The notes below the pieces were generated by a model. The model searched no databases and was not told the origin of the DNA. It worked only from the letters and a program-made list of their open reading frames with translations. Shown in pieces: positions 24,518 to 34,372 of a stretch of 64,000 nt of DNA; within the stretch, counting starts at the first letter, position 1, and every line of letters starts with the position of its first letter. The stretch spans positions 17,540 through 81,539 of the forward strand of contig NZ_JALJYC010000009.1 in the NCBI RefSeq assembly GCF_024170405.1. The letters are read 5' to 3'. A program made the translations under genes and the position numbers. This DNA comes from Neisseria perflava (GTDB lineage: Bacteria > Pseudomonadota > Gammaproteobacteria > Burkholderiales > Neisseriaceae).

Positions 24518-27500
24518 TTACTCGGCAGCGTCTTCGCCTGATGTTTCCACGGTTTCCACTTCAACCGGCCGGCTTTGCAGACGGCGGCTGCGGTGGTAGC
24601 TCAAGCCGGTACCGGCCGGAATCAGGCGGCCGACGATGACATTTTCTTTCAGGCCGCGCAGTTCGTCCTGTTTGCCCATAATCGCGGCCTCGGTGAGGAC
24701 GCGGGTGGTTTCTTGGAACGATGCGGCAGAAATGAAGCTGTCGGTGGACAATGAGGCTTTGGTAATACCCAGCAACACGTTTTCAAAGCGTGCCGGCTCT
24801 TTGCCTTCGGCCATCATTTTTTCGTTTTCCAACATCACTTCGCCACGCTCTACCTGCTCGCCGGTAATGAACGAGGTGTCGCCGGAATCGGCGATGTTCA
24901 CACGGCGCAGCATTTGACGGATGATGACTTCGATGTGTTTGTCGGAAATCTTCACACCTTGCAGACGGTAAACCTCTTGCACTTCTTGCACGATATAACG
25001 CGCCAGCGCTTCAATGCCTTGCAGACGCAGGATGTCGTGCGGATCGACCGCGCCGTCGACGATGGTTTCACCACGGTTCACCACTTGGCCGTCGTGTACC
25101 AGAATCTGTTTCTCTTTGGAAATCAGGGTTTCGTAGGCCACGCCGTCCACATCGGTGATGATCATGCGCTGTTTGCCTTTAGTTTCTTTACCAAAGGATA
25201 CGGTACCGGTGACTTCGGCCAACATGCCGGCATCTTTCGGGATACGCGCTTCAAACAGCTCGGCCACACGCGGCAGACCACCGGTAATGTCGCGGGTTTT
25301 GGACGAGGCTTGCGGGATACGCGCCAATACGTCGCCTTTGCCGATTTCCTGACCTTCGCGCACGGTAATCACCGCGCCTACCGGGAAGGCCATAGATACT
25401 GGGGTAGAGGTACCTGGAATGCAGATTTCCAAGCCGTTTTCGTCCAAGAGTTTCACGGTCGGACGCAGCAGTTTGGATGCGCCTGCGGAGCGGCGTTTGC
25501 TGTCGATTACCACCAAAGTGGACAAACCGGTCACATCGTCGGTTTGTTTGGCTACGGTTACGCCCTCTTCCACGTTTTCGAATTTCACCAAACCGGCGTG
25601 TTCGGTAATCATCGGACGGGTATGCGGATCCCAAGTGGCCAAAGTCTGACCGGCTTTGACGGCTTCGCCGTCTTGCACCAGCAAAATCGCGCCGTAAGGT
25701 ACTTTGTGGCGTTCGCGTTCGCGGCCGATGTCGTCATGAATGACCACTTCGCAAGAGCGGCCGATGACCACCAGCTCGCCTTTGTTGTTGGCCACATAAC
25801 GCATTTGGCTGCTGAAACGGGCGGTACCGTTGGATTTGGCTTCCACTTGGCTGGCGGCGGCGGCACGTGATGCCGCACCACCGATGTGGAAGGTACGCAT
25901 GGTCAGCTGGGTACCCGGTTCGCCGATGGATTGGGCAGCAATCACGCCGACGGCCTCGCCCGCATTGACCAACTTACCGCGCGCCAAGTCGCGGCCGTAG
26001 CAGTGGGCGCACAAACCGTGGCGGGTTTTACAGGTAATCGGGGTGCGTACTTTGACTTCATCGACACCGGATTGGTCGATTTTGTCCACCAATTGTTCGT
26101 TCAACAAGGTACCGGCTTCCACCAGCGTTTCGCCGCTGGAGGGGTCTACCACGTCGGAGGCGGTAACGCGGCCGAGGATGCGGTCGCGCAGGGGCTCGAT
26201 AACATCACCGCCCTGCACCACGGCTTTCATGACGAAGCCGTCTGAAGTGCCGCAGTCGTCTTCCACCACCACCAAGTCTTGGGTTACATCCACCAGACGG
26301 CGGGTCAGATAACCGGAGTTGGCGGTTTTCAAGGCGGTATCGGCCAGACCTTTACGCGCACCGTGGGTGGCAATAAAGTATTGCAATACGGTCAGACCTT
26401 CGCGGAAGTTGGAAGTAATCGGCGTTTCGATAATCGAGCCGTCCGGTTTGGCCATCAGGCCGCGCATGCCGGAAAGCTGTTTGATTTGCGCCGCCGAACC
26501 ACGCGCACCGGAATCGGCCATCATGTAGATGGAGTTGAACGACTCTTGGTCTACTTCTTTGCCTTCGCGGTCGATAACTTTTTGTTTGGACAGGTTGTCC
26601 ATCATCGCTTTGGCGATTTTATCGCCGGCACGACCCCAAATATCCACCACTTTGTTGTAGCGCTCGCCGTTGGTCACCAAACCTTGGCGGTATTGGTCTT
26701 CGATTTCTTTCACTTCGGCGTTGGCTTCGGCCAGCAATGCGGCTTTCTCTTTCGGGATTTCCATGTCGTCCACGGCAATCGAGATGCCGCCTTTGGCCGC
26801 AAAACCGAAACCGGTATACATCAGGTGGTCGGCGAAAATCACGGTGTCGCGCAGGCCGCACAAGCGGAACGAGGCATTAATCAGCTTGGAAATTTCTTTC
26901 TTTTTCAAAGCCTTGTTGATGTATTCAAACGGCAGGCCTTTGGGCAGGATTTCGCTCAACAGCGCGCGGCCGACGGTGGTTTCGTAGCGGTTGACCACCG
27001 GCTCGAATTCGCCCGCTTCGTTTTTCACCCACTCGCGCAGGCGCACGGTGATTTTGGTGCCCAATTCCACTTGTTTGGTGTGGTAGGCGCGGTGCACTTC
27101 TTTCACGTCGGCAAACAGGCTGCCTTCGCCCGGCGCATTGATTTTGTCGCGGGTCATGTAATACAGACCCAATACGATGTCTTGCGACGGCACGATAATC
27201 GGCTCGCCGTTGGCGGGCGACAATACATTGTTGGAAGCCAGCATCAGCGTGCGCGCTTCCATTTGCGCTTCCAGACTCAGCGGTACGTGGACGGCCATTT
27301 GGTCACCGTCGAAGTCGGCGTTGAACGCGGCACAAACCAGCGGATGAAGCTGAATCGCTTTGCCTTCAATCAGAATCGGCTCAAACGCTTGGATACCCAA
27401 ACGGTGCAGAGTCGGCGCACGGTTGAGCATAATCGGATGTTCGCGGATGACTTCTTCCAAGATGTCCCATACTTCCGGCACTTCCTGCTCAACCAGTTTT

Positions 27501-28699
27501 TTCGCCGCTTTCACGGTAGAGGCCAAGCCTTGTTTTTCCAGCTTGTGGAAAATAAACGGCTTGAACAGCTCCAGAGCCATTTTTTTCGGCAGACCGCATT
27601 GGTGCAGGCGCAGGTAGGGGCCGACGGTAATCACGGAACGGCCGGAGTAGTCAACGCGTTTACCCAACAGGTTTTGACGGAAACGGCCGCCTTTACCTTT
27701 AATCATGTCGGCCAGCGATTTGAGCGGGCGTTTGTTGGCACCGGTCATGGCTTTGCCGCGACGGCCGTTGTCCAGCAGCGAATCCACCGCTTCCTGCAGC
27801 ATGCGTTTTTCGTTGCGCACAATGATGTCGGGCGCGTGCAACTCCAACAGGCGTTTCAGACGGTTGTTGCGGTTGATGACGCGGCGGTACAGGTCGTTCA
27901 GGTCGGAAGTGGCGAAACGGCCGCCGTCCAGCGGTACCAGCGGGCGCAGATCCGGCGGCAGCACCGGCAGCACGTCCATAATCATCCATTCCAGCTTCAT
28001 GCCGGAGCGGTGGAAGGCTTCCAATACTTTCAGGCGTTTGGCGATTTTTTTGATTTTGGTGTCGGAGCCGGTGGATTCCAATTCCTGACGCAATACTTCG
28101 ATTTCGCCGGCCACATCCAAGGTGCGCAGCAGCTCGCGGATGCCTTCCGCACCCATTTTCGCGTCGAAATCGTCGCCGTATTCGTCGAGTTTGTTGTAAT
28201 AGTCGTCTTCGGTCAGCAGTTGGCGGCGTTGCAGCGGAGTCATGCCCGGGTCGGTAACCACAAAGGCTTCAAAGTACAACACACGCTCAATGTCGCGCAG
28301 GGTCATGTCCAATACCATACCCAAGCGGGACGGCAGTGATTTCAAAAACCAGATATGTGCAACCGGCGCAGCCAGTTCGATATGACCCATGCGTTCACGG
28401 CGCACTTTGGACAAGGTCACTTCCACGCCGCATTTTTCACAGGTTACACCTTTGAATTTCAGGCGTTTGTATTTGCCGCATAAACATTCGTAGTCTTTGA
28501 CCGGGCCGAAAATTTTGGCGCAGAACAGGCCATCGCGTTCCGGTTTAAAGGTGCGGTAGTTGATGGTTTCAGGCTTTTTTACTTCGCCGTAAGACCACGA
28601 GCGGATGGTTTCGGGAGAGGCAATGCCGATTTTGATGGCATCAAACTCTTCTTCCATGCTGGCGGTTTGCAACGGATTAAATAAGTTCGACAAATTCAT
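24518..28699 (-). CDS. rpoC: DNA-directed RNA polymerase beta' subunit
   Basis: The 1393-residue beta' subunit carries the N-terminal zinc site (C-L-C-G-K-Y and C-E-K-C near residues 70-90), the catalytic N-A-D-F-D-G-D-Q-M motif near residue 460, and the second zinc cluster (C-K-T-R-H-G-L-C-A-H-C-Y). It forms the polymerase cleft with beta. The start MNLSNLFNPLQTASMEEEFD is standard. It lies 144 bases after rpoB and ends at a strong terminator. One in-frame uptake-sequence core is present in the coding region around 26240. Confidence 0.99.
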   Translation of the reverse strand: MNLSNLFNPLQTASMEEEFDAIKIGIASPETIRSWSYGEVKKPETINYRTFKPERDGLFCAKIFGPVKDYECLCGKYKRLKFKGVTCEKCGVEVTLSKVRRERMGHIELAAPVAHIWFLKSLPSRLGMVLDMTLRDIERVLYFEAFVVTDPGMTPLQRRQLLTEDDYYNKLDEYGDDFDAKMGAEGIRELLRTLDVAGEIEVLRQELESTGSDTKIKKIAKRLKVLEAFHRSGMKLEWMIMDVLPVLPPDLRPLVPLDGGRFATSDLNDLYRRVINRNNRLKRLLELHAPDIIVRNEKRMLQEAVDSLLDNGRRGKAMTGANKRPLKSLADMIKGKGGRFRQNLLGKRVDYSGRSVITVGPYLRLHQCGLPKKMALELFKPFIFHKLEKQGLASTVKAAKKLVEQEVPEVWDILEEVIREHPIMLNRAPTLHRLGIQAFEPILIEGKAIQLHPLVCAAFNADFDGDQMAVHVPLSLEAQMEARTLMLASNNVLSPANGEPIIVPSQDIVLGLYYMTRDKINAPGEGSLFADVKEVHRAYHTKQVELGTKITVRLREWVKNEAGEFEPVVNRYETTVGRALLSEILPKGLPFEYINKALKKKEISKLINASFRLCGLRDTVIFADHLMYTGFGFAAKGGISIAVDDMEIPKEKAALLAEANAEVKEIEDQYRQGLVTNGERYNKVVDIWGRAGDKIAKAMMDNLSKQKVIDREGKEVDQESFNSIYMMADSGARGSAAQIKQLSGMRGLMAKPDGSIIETPITSNFREGLTVLQYFIATHGARKGLADTALKTANSGYLTRRLVDVTQDLVVVEDDCGTSDGFVMKAVVQGGDVIEPLRDRILGRVTASDVVDPSSGETLVEAGTLLNEQLVDKIDQSGVDEVKVRTPITCKTRHGLCAHCYGRDLARGKLVNAGEAVGVIAAQSIGEPGTQLTMRTFHIGGAASRAAAASQVEAKSNGTARFSSQMRYVANNKGELVVIGRSCEVVIHDDIGRERERHKVPYGAILLVQDGEAVKAGQTLATWDPHTRPMITEHAGLVKFENVEEGVTVAKQTDDVTGLSTLVVIDSKRRSAGASKLLRPTVKLLDENGLEICIPGTSTPVSMAFPVGAVITVREGQEIGKGDVLARIPQASSKTRDITGGLPRVAELFEARIPKDAGMLAEVTGTVSFGKETKGKQRMIITDVDGVAYETLISKEKQILVHDGQVVNRGETIVDGAVDPHDILRLQGIEALARYIVQEVQEVYRLQGVKISDKHIEVIIRQMLRRVNIADSGDTSFITGEQVERGEVMLENEKMMAEGKEPARFENVLLGITKASLSTDSFISAASFQETTRVLTEAAIMGKQDELRGLKENVIVGRLIPAGTGLSYHRSRRLQSRPVEVETVETSGEDAAE

Positions 28700-28801
28700 T
28701 TTTGCTCCTAGGAGGAAGTATTTTTGACCGCTGGGCGGATAAGAAATCGGGGTTACGCGGCTTCGGCCGGTTTCAATACATATTTATTTACCAAAGCATT
28801 T

Positions 28802-28836
28802 TTCAGACGACCTCACGGCAGCAAGGCCGTCTTGAA
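28802..28836. repeat. Degenerate uptake-sequence pair between rpoB and rpoC
   Basis: A minus-strand AGGTCGTCTGAA faces a plus-strand copy with an inserted T (AGGCCGTCTTGAA). The imperfect hairpin lies in the 144-base rpoB-rpoC spacer and is unlikely to stop transcription fully, since rpoC must be expressed. Confidence 0.6.
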
Positions 28837-28843
28837 AACAGGT

Positions 28844-31800
28844 TTAGTAACGCTCCAAATCAATATCCAAGCCCAGTGAGCGGATTTCTTTCACCAACAC
28901 ATTGAAAGATTCCGGCATACCGGCGTCGATTTTGTGTTCGCCTTTGACGATGTTTTCGTACATTTTGGTACGGCCGTTGACGTCGTCGGACTTCACGGTC
29001 AGCATTTCTTGCAGGGTGTAGGCGGCACCGTAGGCTTCTAGTGCCCATACCTCCATCTCACCGAAACGCTGGCCACCGAATTGGGCTTTACCGCCCAACG
29101 GCTGTTGCGTTACCAGAGAGTACGGACCGGTCGAACGGGCGTGCATTTTTTCATCAACCAAGTGGTGCAGTTTCAGGTAGTGCATCACACCGACAGTCAC
29201 GCGGCGGTCGAAAGCTTCACCCGAACGGCCGTCGTACAGGGTAATCTGGGTTTTGCTGTCGTTAAAGCCCAGTTTCTGCACTTCCGGATCTTCGCTCGGA
29301 TAAGCCAGATTCAGCATTTCGCGGATTTCTGCTTCTTTCGCACCATCGAATACCGGGGAAGCAAAAGATGCGCCTTTGCGCAGATTGGAAGCCAATTCGA
29401 TGATTTCATCGTCGGAGAGGCTGTCCAAATCCTCTTTTTTACCGCTGCTGTTGTACAGCTTGTCGAGGAAGGCACGCAATTCGCCCACTTGACGCTGCTC
29501 TTTGAGCATACGGTCGATACGTTCGCCGATACCTTTGGCAGCCCAGCCCAAATGCACTTCCAAAATCTGACCGATGTTCATACGCGACGGTACGCCCAAC
29601 GGGTTCAACACGATATCGACCGGACGGCCGTCGGCCATATACGGCATGTCTTCTACCGGCAGAATGCGCGATACCACACCTTTGTTACCGTGACGGCCGG
29701 CCATTTTGTCACCGGCTTGCAGGCGGCGTTTGATGGCGATAAATACTTTCACCATTTTTTGTACGCCCGGTTGCAGTTCGTCGCCTTGGGTCAGTTTTTT
29801 CTTCTTAACTTCATACAACTCGTCCGCTTCTTCGCGTTTTTGTTGCAGGCTCAGTTTAATCAGTTCCAACTGTTTGGCCAGATCTTCGTCGGCCAGACGG
29901 ATGTCAAACCAGTCGTGTTTGCTGGCGGTTGAAGCCAAGTATTCGCGGGTAATTTCGCTGCCTTTGGCCAAGCGTTGCGGGCCGCCGTTGGCGGTCGCGC
30001 CGACAATCATGCGCTCGATACGGTCGAATGCGTCATTGTCGAAAATGCGCAGCTGGTCGCTCAGATCCTGACGGTAGCGCTTGAGCTCGGAATCAATAAT
30101 GGATTGCGCACGCTTGTCGCGTTGGATGCCTTCGCGGGTAAATACCTGCACGTCAATCACCGTACCGCTCATGCCGGTCGGCATACGCAGCGAAGTGTCT
30201 TTCACATCAGACGCTTTTTCACCGAAAATCGCACGCAGCAGTTTCTCTTCCGGCGTCAGCTGGGTTTCACCTTTCGGTGTTACTTTACCCACCAACACGT
30301 CGCCGGCTTCCACTTCCGCACCGATGTACACGATACCGGATTCGTCCAGGCGGTTTTGCATACGCTCGGACAAGTTCGGAATATCGCGGGTAATGTCTTC
30401 CGCACCCAGCTTGGTGTCACGCGCCACAACGTTCAATTCTTCAATGTGGATAGACGTATAGCGGTCGTCGGCAGCCACTTTTTCGGAAATCAGAATTGAG
30501 TCTTCGTAGTTGTAACCATTCCACGGCATGAAAGCGATGGTCATGTTCTGACCCAAGGCCAACTCGCCCAAATCGGTAGAAGCACCGTCGGCAATCAGAT
30601 CGCCGCGCTGCAACACATCGCCCGCTTTGACGGCCGGACGTTGGTTGATATTGGTTGATTGGTTGGAGCGGGTAAATTTCACCAGATTGTAGATGTCCAC
30701 ACCCACTTCGCCTGCAGTCGCTTCATCGTCGTGTACGCGCACCACCACGCGGTTGGCATCCACGTATTCCACCACGCCGCCGCGACGGGCAACAATGGCA
30801 GTGGCCGAGTCAACGGCTACGGAGCGTTCGATACCGGTACCGACCATCGGTTTTTCAGCACGCAGACACGGTACGGCCTGACGTTGCATGTTGGCACCCA
30901 TCAATGCGCGGTTGGCGTCATCGTGTTCCAAGAACGGAATCAACGAAGCAGCCACAGACACTACCTGACCGGTCGCCACGTCCATATACTGCACGCGGTC
31001 TGGCGTAGCCATAATGGTTTCGCCTTTTTCGCGACAGGTAACCAATTCGTCAATCAGACGGCCTTCCGCATCCAATTCGGCATTCGCTTGCGCAATCACA
31101 TAACGGCCTTCTTCAATGGCGGACAGATAGTCGATTTCGGTAGTCACTTTACCATCAATCACACGGCGGTACGGAGTTTCCAAGAAACCGTAGTCGTTGG
31201 TACGCGCATAAACAGACAGAGAGTTAATCAGACCGATGTTCGGGCCTTCAGGCGTTTCAATCGGACACACACGGCCATAGTGGGTCGGGTGTACGTCGCG
31301 TACCTCAAAGCCGGCGCGTTCTCGGGTCAAACCACCCGGGCCCAAGGCTGATACACGGCGTTTGTGGGTAACTTCGGACAACGGGTTGGTCTGATCCATA
31401 AACTGGCTCAGCTGGCTGGAGCCAAAAAATTCTTTAATCGCAGCAGACACCGGTTTGGCATTAATCAAATCGGTCGGCATCAGGTTTTCGGATTCGGCCT
31501 GGTTCAGACGCTCTTTGACTGCGCGTTCCACACGCGACAAGCCGCTACGGAATTGGTTTTCAGTCAACTCGCCTACCGAACGTACGCGGCGGTTACCCAA
31601 GTGGTCGATATCGTCCACTTCGCCGTGACCGTTACGCAATTCCACCAAAGTAGCAATAGAAGCCACAATGTCTTCAATGCTCAATACATAACCGCCTTTG
31701 TCGGCAGCACCGGCAAAGGTTTCGTTCAACAAACGGCCATACCAAGAATGTTGCTGGGTGTCAGACAGTTTCTGCTCGTAGGTGCGGGTATTAAATTTCA

Positions 31801-33022
31801 TACGGCCTACACGCGACAAATCGTAGCTATCTTCATTGAAGAACAGGCGGTTGAACAGCAATTCAACCGCTTCTTCTGTCGGCGGCTCGCCCGGGCGCAT
31901 CATGCGGTAAATCGCCACACGCGCAGCCTGTTGGTCGGCTGTTTCATCGGTGCGCAGAGTATTAGAAATATAGCCGCCCTGACCCAACTCATTGATATAC
32001 AGAGTAGTAATCTCACCAATACCATGGATATCCATCTTCGCCAACAGTTCTTCGGTGATTTCATCATTGGCCACAGCCAATACTTCTCCGGTATCCGGCA
32101 CTATCAAATCAGTCGCCAGCGCTTTACCCAACAGGCTTTCCGGCTCCACATCCAAACGGGTCAAACCGGCATTGGTAATATCACGCACGTTTTTAGCGGT
32201 AATGCGTTTACCTTTAGCAACCAAAATGTTACCGTCGTTATCCACGATGTCCATTTTGGCAGTTTCGCCTTTCAGACGGCCTGCAATCAGGTCAGTCTGT
32301 ACACCGTTTTTAGACAAATAGAAAGTCTCTTTGTCATAGAAGGTGTCCAAAATCTGCTCGTTGTTGTAGCCCAATGCTTTCAACAAGATGGTAACCGGCA
32401 TTTTACGACGGCGGTCGATACGGAAATACAGCAGATCTTTCGGGTCAAATTCAAAATCCAACCATGAACCACGGTAAGGAATGATACGGGCAGAAAACAG
32501 CAGTTTGCCGGATGAGTGGGTTTTACCCTTGTCGTGCTCGAAGAACACACCCGGAGAACGGTGCAACTGGGACACAATCACACGCTCGGTACCATTGATG
32601 ACAAACGAACCACTTGGTGTCATCAGCGGAATTTCCCCCATGTACACTTCATTTTCGCGCACTTCTTTCACGGTTGGCTTGGACGCTTCTTTATCCAAAA
32701 TGACCAAACGGATACGTGCACGCAGCGGCGCCGCATAAGTAATACCGCGCAGTTGGCACTCAGGAATATCAAATAACGGATCACCCAATGTGTAGTGTAC
32801 AAACTCCAAACGGGCATAACCATTGTGGCTCACAATGGGAAAAATAGAATTGAATGCAGCTTGCAGACCATCATCGGTACGCTGATCGAAAGGATTTTCC
32901 AACTGTAGGAATTTAGCGTAAGAATCCAACTGGGTTGCCAGCAGGAACGGGACTTCCAACACATTTTCCCGTTTAGCAAAACTCTTACGGATACGTTTTT
33001 TTTCGGTAAACGAATAGCTCAT
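28844..33022 (-). CDS. rpoB: DNA-directed RNA polymerase beta subunit
   Basis: The 1392-residue beta subunit starts MSYSFTEKKRIRKSFAKREN. The rifampicin pocket reads F-F-G-S-S-Q-L-S-Q-F-M-D-Q-T-N-P-L-S-E-V followed by T-H-K-R-R, i.e. wild type at the Asp, His and Ser positions that commonly mutate. The C-terminal G-G-K-A-Q-F-G-G-Q-R-F-G-E-M-E-V segment is present. It lies 191 bases after rplL, with an attenuator-like hairpin between them. Confidence 0.99.
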   Translation of the reverse strand: MSYSFTEKKRIRKSFAKRENVLEVPFLLATQLDSYAKFLQLENPFDQRTDDGLQAAFNSIFPIVSHNGYARLEFVHYTLGDPLFDIPECQLRGITYAAPLRARIRLVILDKEASKPTVKEVRENEVYMGEIPLMTPSGSFVINGTERVIVSQLHRSPGVFFEHDKGKTHSSGKLLFSARIIPYRGSWLDFEFDPKDLLYFRIDRRRKMPVTILLKALGYNNEQILDTFYDKETFYLSKNGVQTDLIAGRLKGETAKMDIVDNDGNILVAKGKRITAKNVRDITNAGLTRLDVEPESLLGKALATDLIVPDTGEVLAVANDEITEELLAKMDIHGIGEITTLYINELGQGGYISNTLRTDETADQQAARVAIYRMMRPGEPPTEEAVELLFNRLFFNEDSYDLSRVGRMKFNTRTYEQKLSDTQQHSWYGRLLNETFAGAADKGGYVLSIEDIVASIATLVELRNGHGEVDDIDHLGNRRVRSVGELTENQFRSGLSRVERAVKERLNQAESENLMPTDLINAKPVSAAIKEFFGSSQLSQFMDQTNPLSEVTHKRRVSALGPGGLTRERAGFEVRDVHPTHYGRVCPIETPEGPNIGLINSLSVYARTNDYGFLETPYRRVIDGKVTTEIDYLSAIEEGRYVIAQANAELDAEGRLIDELVTCREKGETIMATPDRVQYMDVATGQVVSVAASLIPFLEHDDANRALMGANMQRQAVPCLRAEKPMVGTGIERSVAVDSATAIVARRGGVVEYVDANRVVVRVHDDEATAGEVGVDIYNLVKFTRSNQSTNINQRPAVKAGDVLQRGDLIADGASTDLGELALGQNMTIAFMPWNGYNYEDSILISEKVAADDRYTSIHIEELNVVARDTKLGAEDITRDIPNLSERMQNRLDESGIVYIGAEVEAGDVLVGKVTPKGETQLTPEEKLLRAIFGEKASDVKDTSLRMPTGMSGTVIDVQVFTREGIQRDKRAQSIIDSELKRYRQDLSDQLRIFDNDAFDRIERMIVGATANGGPQRLAKGSEITREYLASTASKHDWFDIRLADEDLAKQLELIKLSLQQKREEADELYEVKKKKLTQGDELQPGVQKMVKVFIAIKRRLQAGDKMAGRHGNKGVVSRILPVEDMPYMADGRPVDIVLNPLGVPSRMNIGQILEVHLGWAAKGIGERIDRMLKEQRQVGELRAFLDKLYNSSGKKEDLDSLSDDEIIELASNLRKGASFASPVFDGAKEAEIREMLNLAYPSEDPEVQKLGFNDSKTQITLYDGRSGEAFDRRVTVGVMHYLKLHHLVDEKMHARSTGPYSLVTQQPLGGKAQFGGQRFGEMEVWALEAYGAAYTLQEMLTVKSDDVNGRTKMYENIVKGEHKIDAGMPESFNVLVKEIRSLGLDIDLERY

Positions 33023-33082
33023 ATGTACTCCGAAGGGTGATTTTGAATAAGATGCCGTCTGAAACCGTTCGGCCTTGTGATG

Positions 33083-33138
33083 TTATTTACATTTATTTAT
33101 ATTTATCTAAAGAGTTAAATGCAAATAAATGTAAATAA
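33083..33138. repeat. AT-rich inverted repeat upstream of rpoB
   Basis: Perfect 16-bp arms (33083-33098 and 33123-33138) made only of A, T and one C/G are separated by 24 bases. They lie between the rplL-rpoB attenuator hairpin and rpoB. The role could be RNA processing or a cruciform. A lone uptake sequence lies at 33052-33063. Confidence 0.6.
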
Positions 33139-33168
33139 GTTAATTTCCATTTACTGGGAAGCAAAATA

Positions 33169-33193
33169 AGGCTGGCAGAAACTCTGCCAGCCT
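33169..33193 (-). terminator. rplL-rpoB attenuator hairpin
   Basis: A perfect 10-bp stem with a five-base loop lies just after rplL, followed by a moderately T-rich stretch. Its position corresponds to the well-known partial terminator between rplL and rpoB in E. coli that lowers rpoBC expression relative to the ribosomal genes. Confidence 0.75.
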
Positions 33194-33213
33194 CGACTGA
33201 AAGCATCAAATAA

Positions 33214-33585
33214 TTATTTGATTTCGACTTTAGCGCCGGCTTCTTCCAGTTGTTTTTGGATGTCTTCAGCTTCAGCTTTAGACACACCTTCTTTAATAGT
33301 TTTAGGCGCACCGTCAACGATGTCTTTAGCTTCTTTCAGACCCAAACCAGTGATGGCACGAACGACTTTAATCACGCCAACTTTCTGGTCACCGGCAGCA
33401 GCCAAGATAACGTCAAATTCAGTTTTTTCTTCTGCAGCGGCAGCACCACCAGCAGCCGGGCCAGCTACGGCAACAGCAGCAGCAGAAACGCCGAATTTTT
33501 CTTCGAACGCTTTAACCAACTCGTTCAATTCCATTACAGTCAATTGCTCAACTGCGCTCAAGATGTCTTCTTTAGTGATAGCCAT
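33214..33585 (-). CDS. rplL: 50S ribosomal protein L7/L12
   Basis: L7/L12 (123 residues) begins MAITKEDILSAVEQLTVMEL; the ATG at 33585 is preferred over an upstream in-frame TTG. The N-terminal dimerisation helix, an Ala/Gly-rich hinge and the C-terminal factor-binding domain (K-V-G-V-I-K-V-V-R) are all visible. It forms the flexible stalk with L10 and recruits translation GTPases. It is 57 bases after rplJ. Confidence 0.98.
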   Translation of the reverse strand: MAITKEDILSAVEQLTVMELNELVKAFEEKFGVSAAAVAVAGPAAGGAAAAEEKTEFDVILAAAGDQKVGVIKVVRAITGLGLKEAKDIVDGAPKTIKEGVSKAEAEDIQKQLEEAGAKVEIK

Positions 33586-33642
33586 GCTATTCAAACTCCA
33601 AATATTGTATTAAAAATAACTGTTTAAATGAAACAAAATCGA

Positions 33643-34143
33643 TTAAGCGGCTTCTTCGCCAGCTTTTTTCTCTGCCAAAGCAGCCAAACCGCGTGCAAAA
33701 CCCGATACAGGCGCTTGCATAACGAACAACAGTTTGGACAACAGCTCTTCGCGGCTCGGGATAGAAGCCAACTCAGCAACCTGAGCAGCATCCAGCACAT
33801 CACCATTGTAAGAACCGGCTTTAACTACGATTTTGTCATCTTTTTTCGCGAATTGATGCAGCACTTTCGCAGCAGCAACAGCATCTTCAGAAGCAGCATA
33901 AACCAACGGGCCAACCATACGGTCAGCTAAGCCTGCAAATGAAGTACCTTCTACTGCACGACGAGCCAAAGTATTTTTCAGAACGCGCAGATATACGCCT
34001 TCTTTACGCGCATTCGCACGCAACTCGGTCATGCTGGCAACACTGATACCGCGATATTCGGCAACCACCAGAGTTTGCGCATTAGCAATTGCTGCGCTAA
34101 TCTCTTCGACGGCTACTTTCTTGGTTTCAATATTGAGACTCAA
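33643..34143 (-). CDS. rplJ: 50S ribosomal protein L10
   Basis: L10 (166 residues) starts MSLNIETKKVAVEEISAAIA. Its N-terminal domain binds 23S rRNA at the stalk base and the C-terminal helix anchors L7/L12 dimers. In bacteria the L10-L12 complex also binds the rplJ leader to repress its own synthesis; a 229-base leader precedes the gene here. The tail ends K-A-G-E-E-A-A. Confidence 0.98.
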   Translation of the reverse strand: MSLNIETKKVAVEEISAAIANAQTLVVAEYRGISVASMTELRANARKEGVYLRVLKNTLARRAVEGTSFAGLADRMVGPLVYAASEDAVAAAKVLHQFAKKDDKIVVKAGSYNGDVLDAAQVAELASIPSREELLSKLLFVMQAPVSGFARGLAALAEKKAGEEAA

Positions 34144-34372
34144 GGTCTACCTCCCACTGTTTATCAATAGGACAAGCCGGACGGCCTACCCCACCAGCGC
34201 GGTAACCTAAAAAGACATCTTACAAAAGGATTTGTAATTTGTTTCAAGGACTACCGTCTGCGTAGGGCCTTACGGATTAAATCTCGCGATCCCTACGGTC
34301 TTGGACATCTACTTATTGTCTAAGTAGCCCAACCAGACAACCTCTTGAAAAGCTCGAGGCCGTCTGAAATTC
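34144..34372 (-). promoter_or_regulatory. rplJ leader (candidate L10 autoregulatory RNA)
   Basis: This 229-base gap between rplA and rplJ is at the position of the L10 leader in other bacteria. It holds paired segments, for example GTAGGG with CCCTAC in the 34252-34301 region, and a GGAGG-like ribosome site before rplJ. An uptake sequence lies at 34357-34368 next to the rplA stop. The fold was judged by eye only. Confidence 0.65.

Noticed and set aside
26279..28339. 686-codon open frame on the plus strand
   Set aside because: It lies wholly antisense to rpoC. Its His/Gln/Phe-rich composition is what the codon bias of rpoC gives in the opposite frame, and there is no ribosome site.
30700..31500. 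Possible rifampicin-resistance changes in rpoB
   Set aside because: The resistance-determining region reads as wild type at the Asp, His and Ser positions that usually change. The streptomycin loops of rpsL are also wild type.
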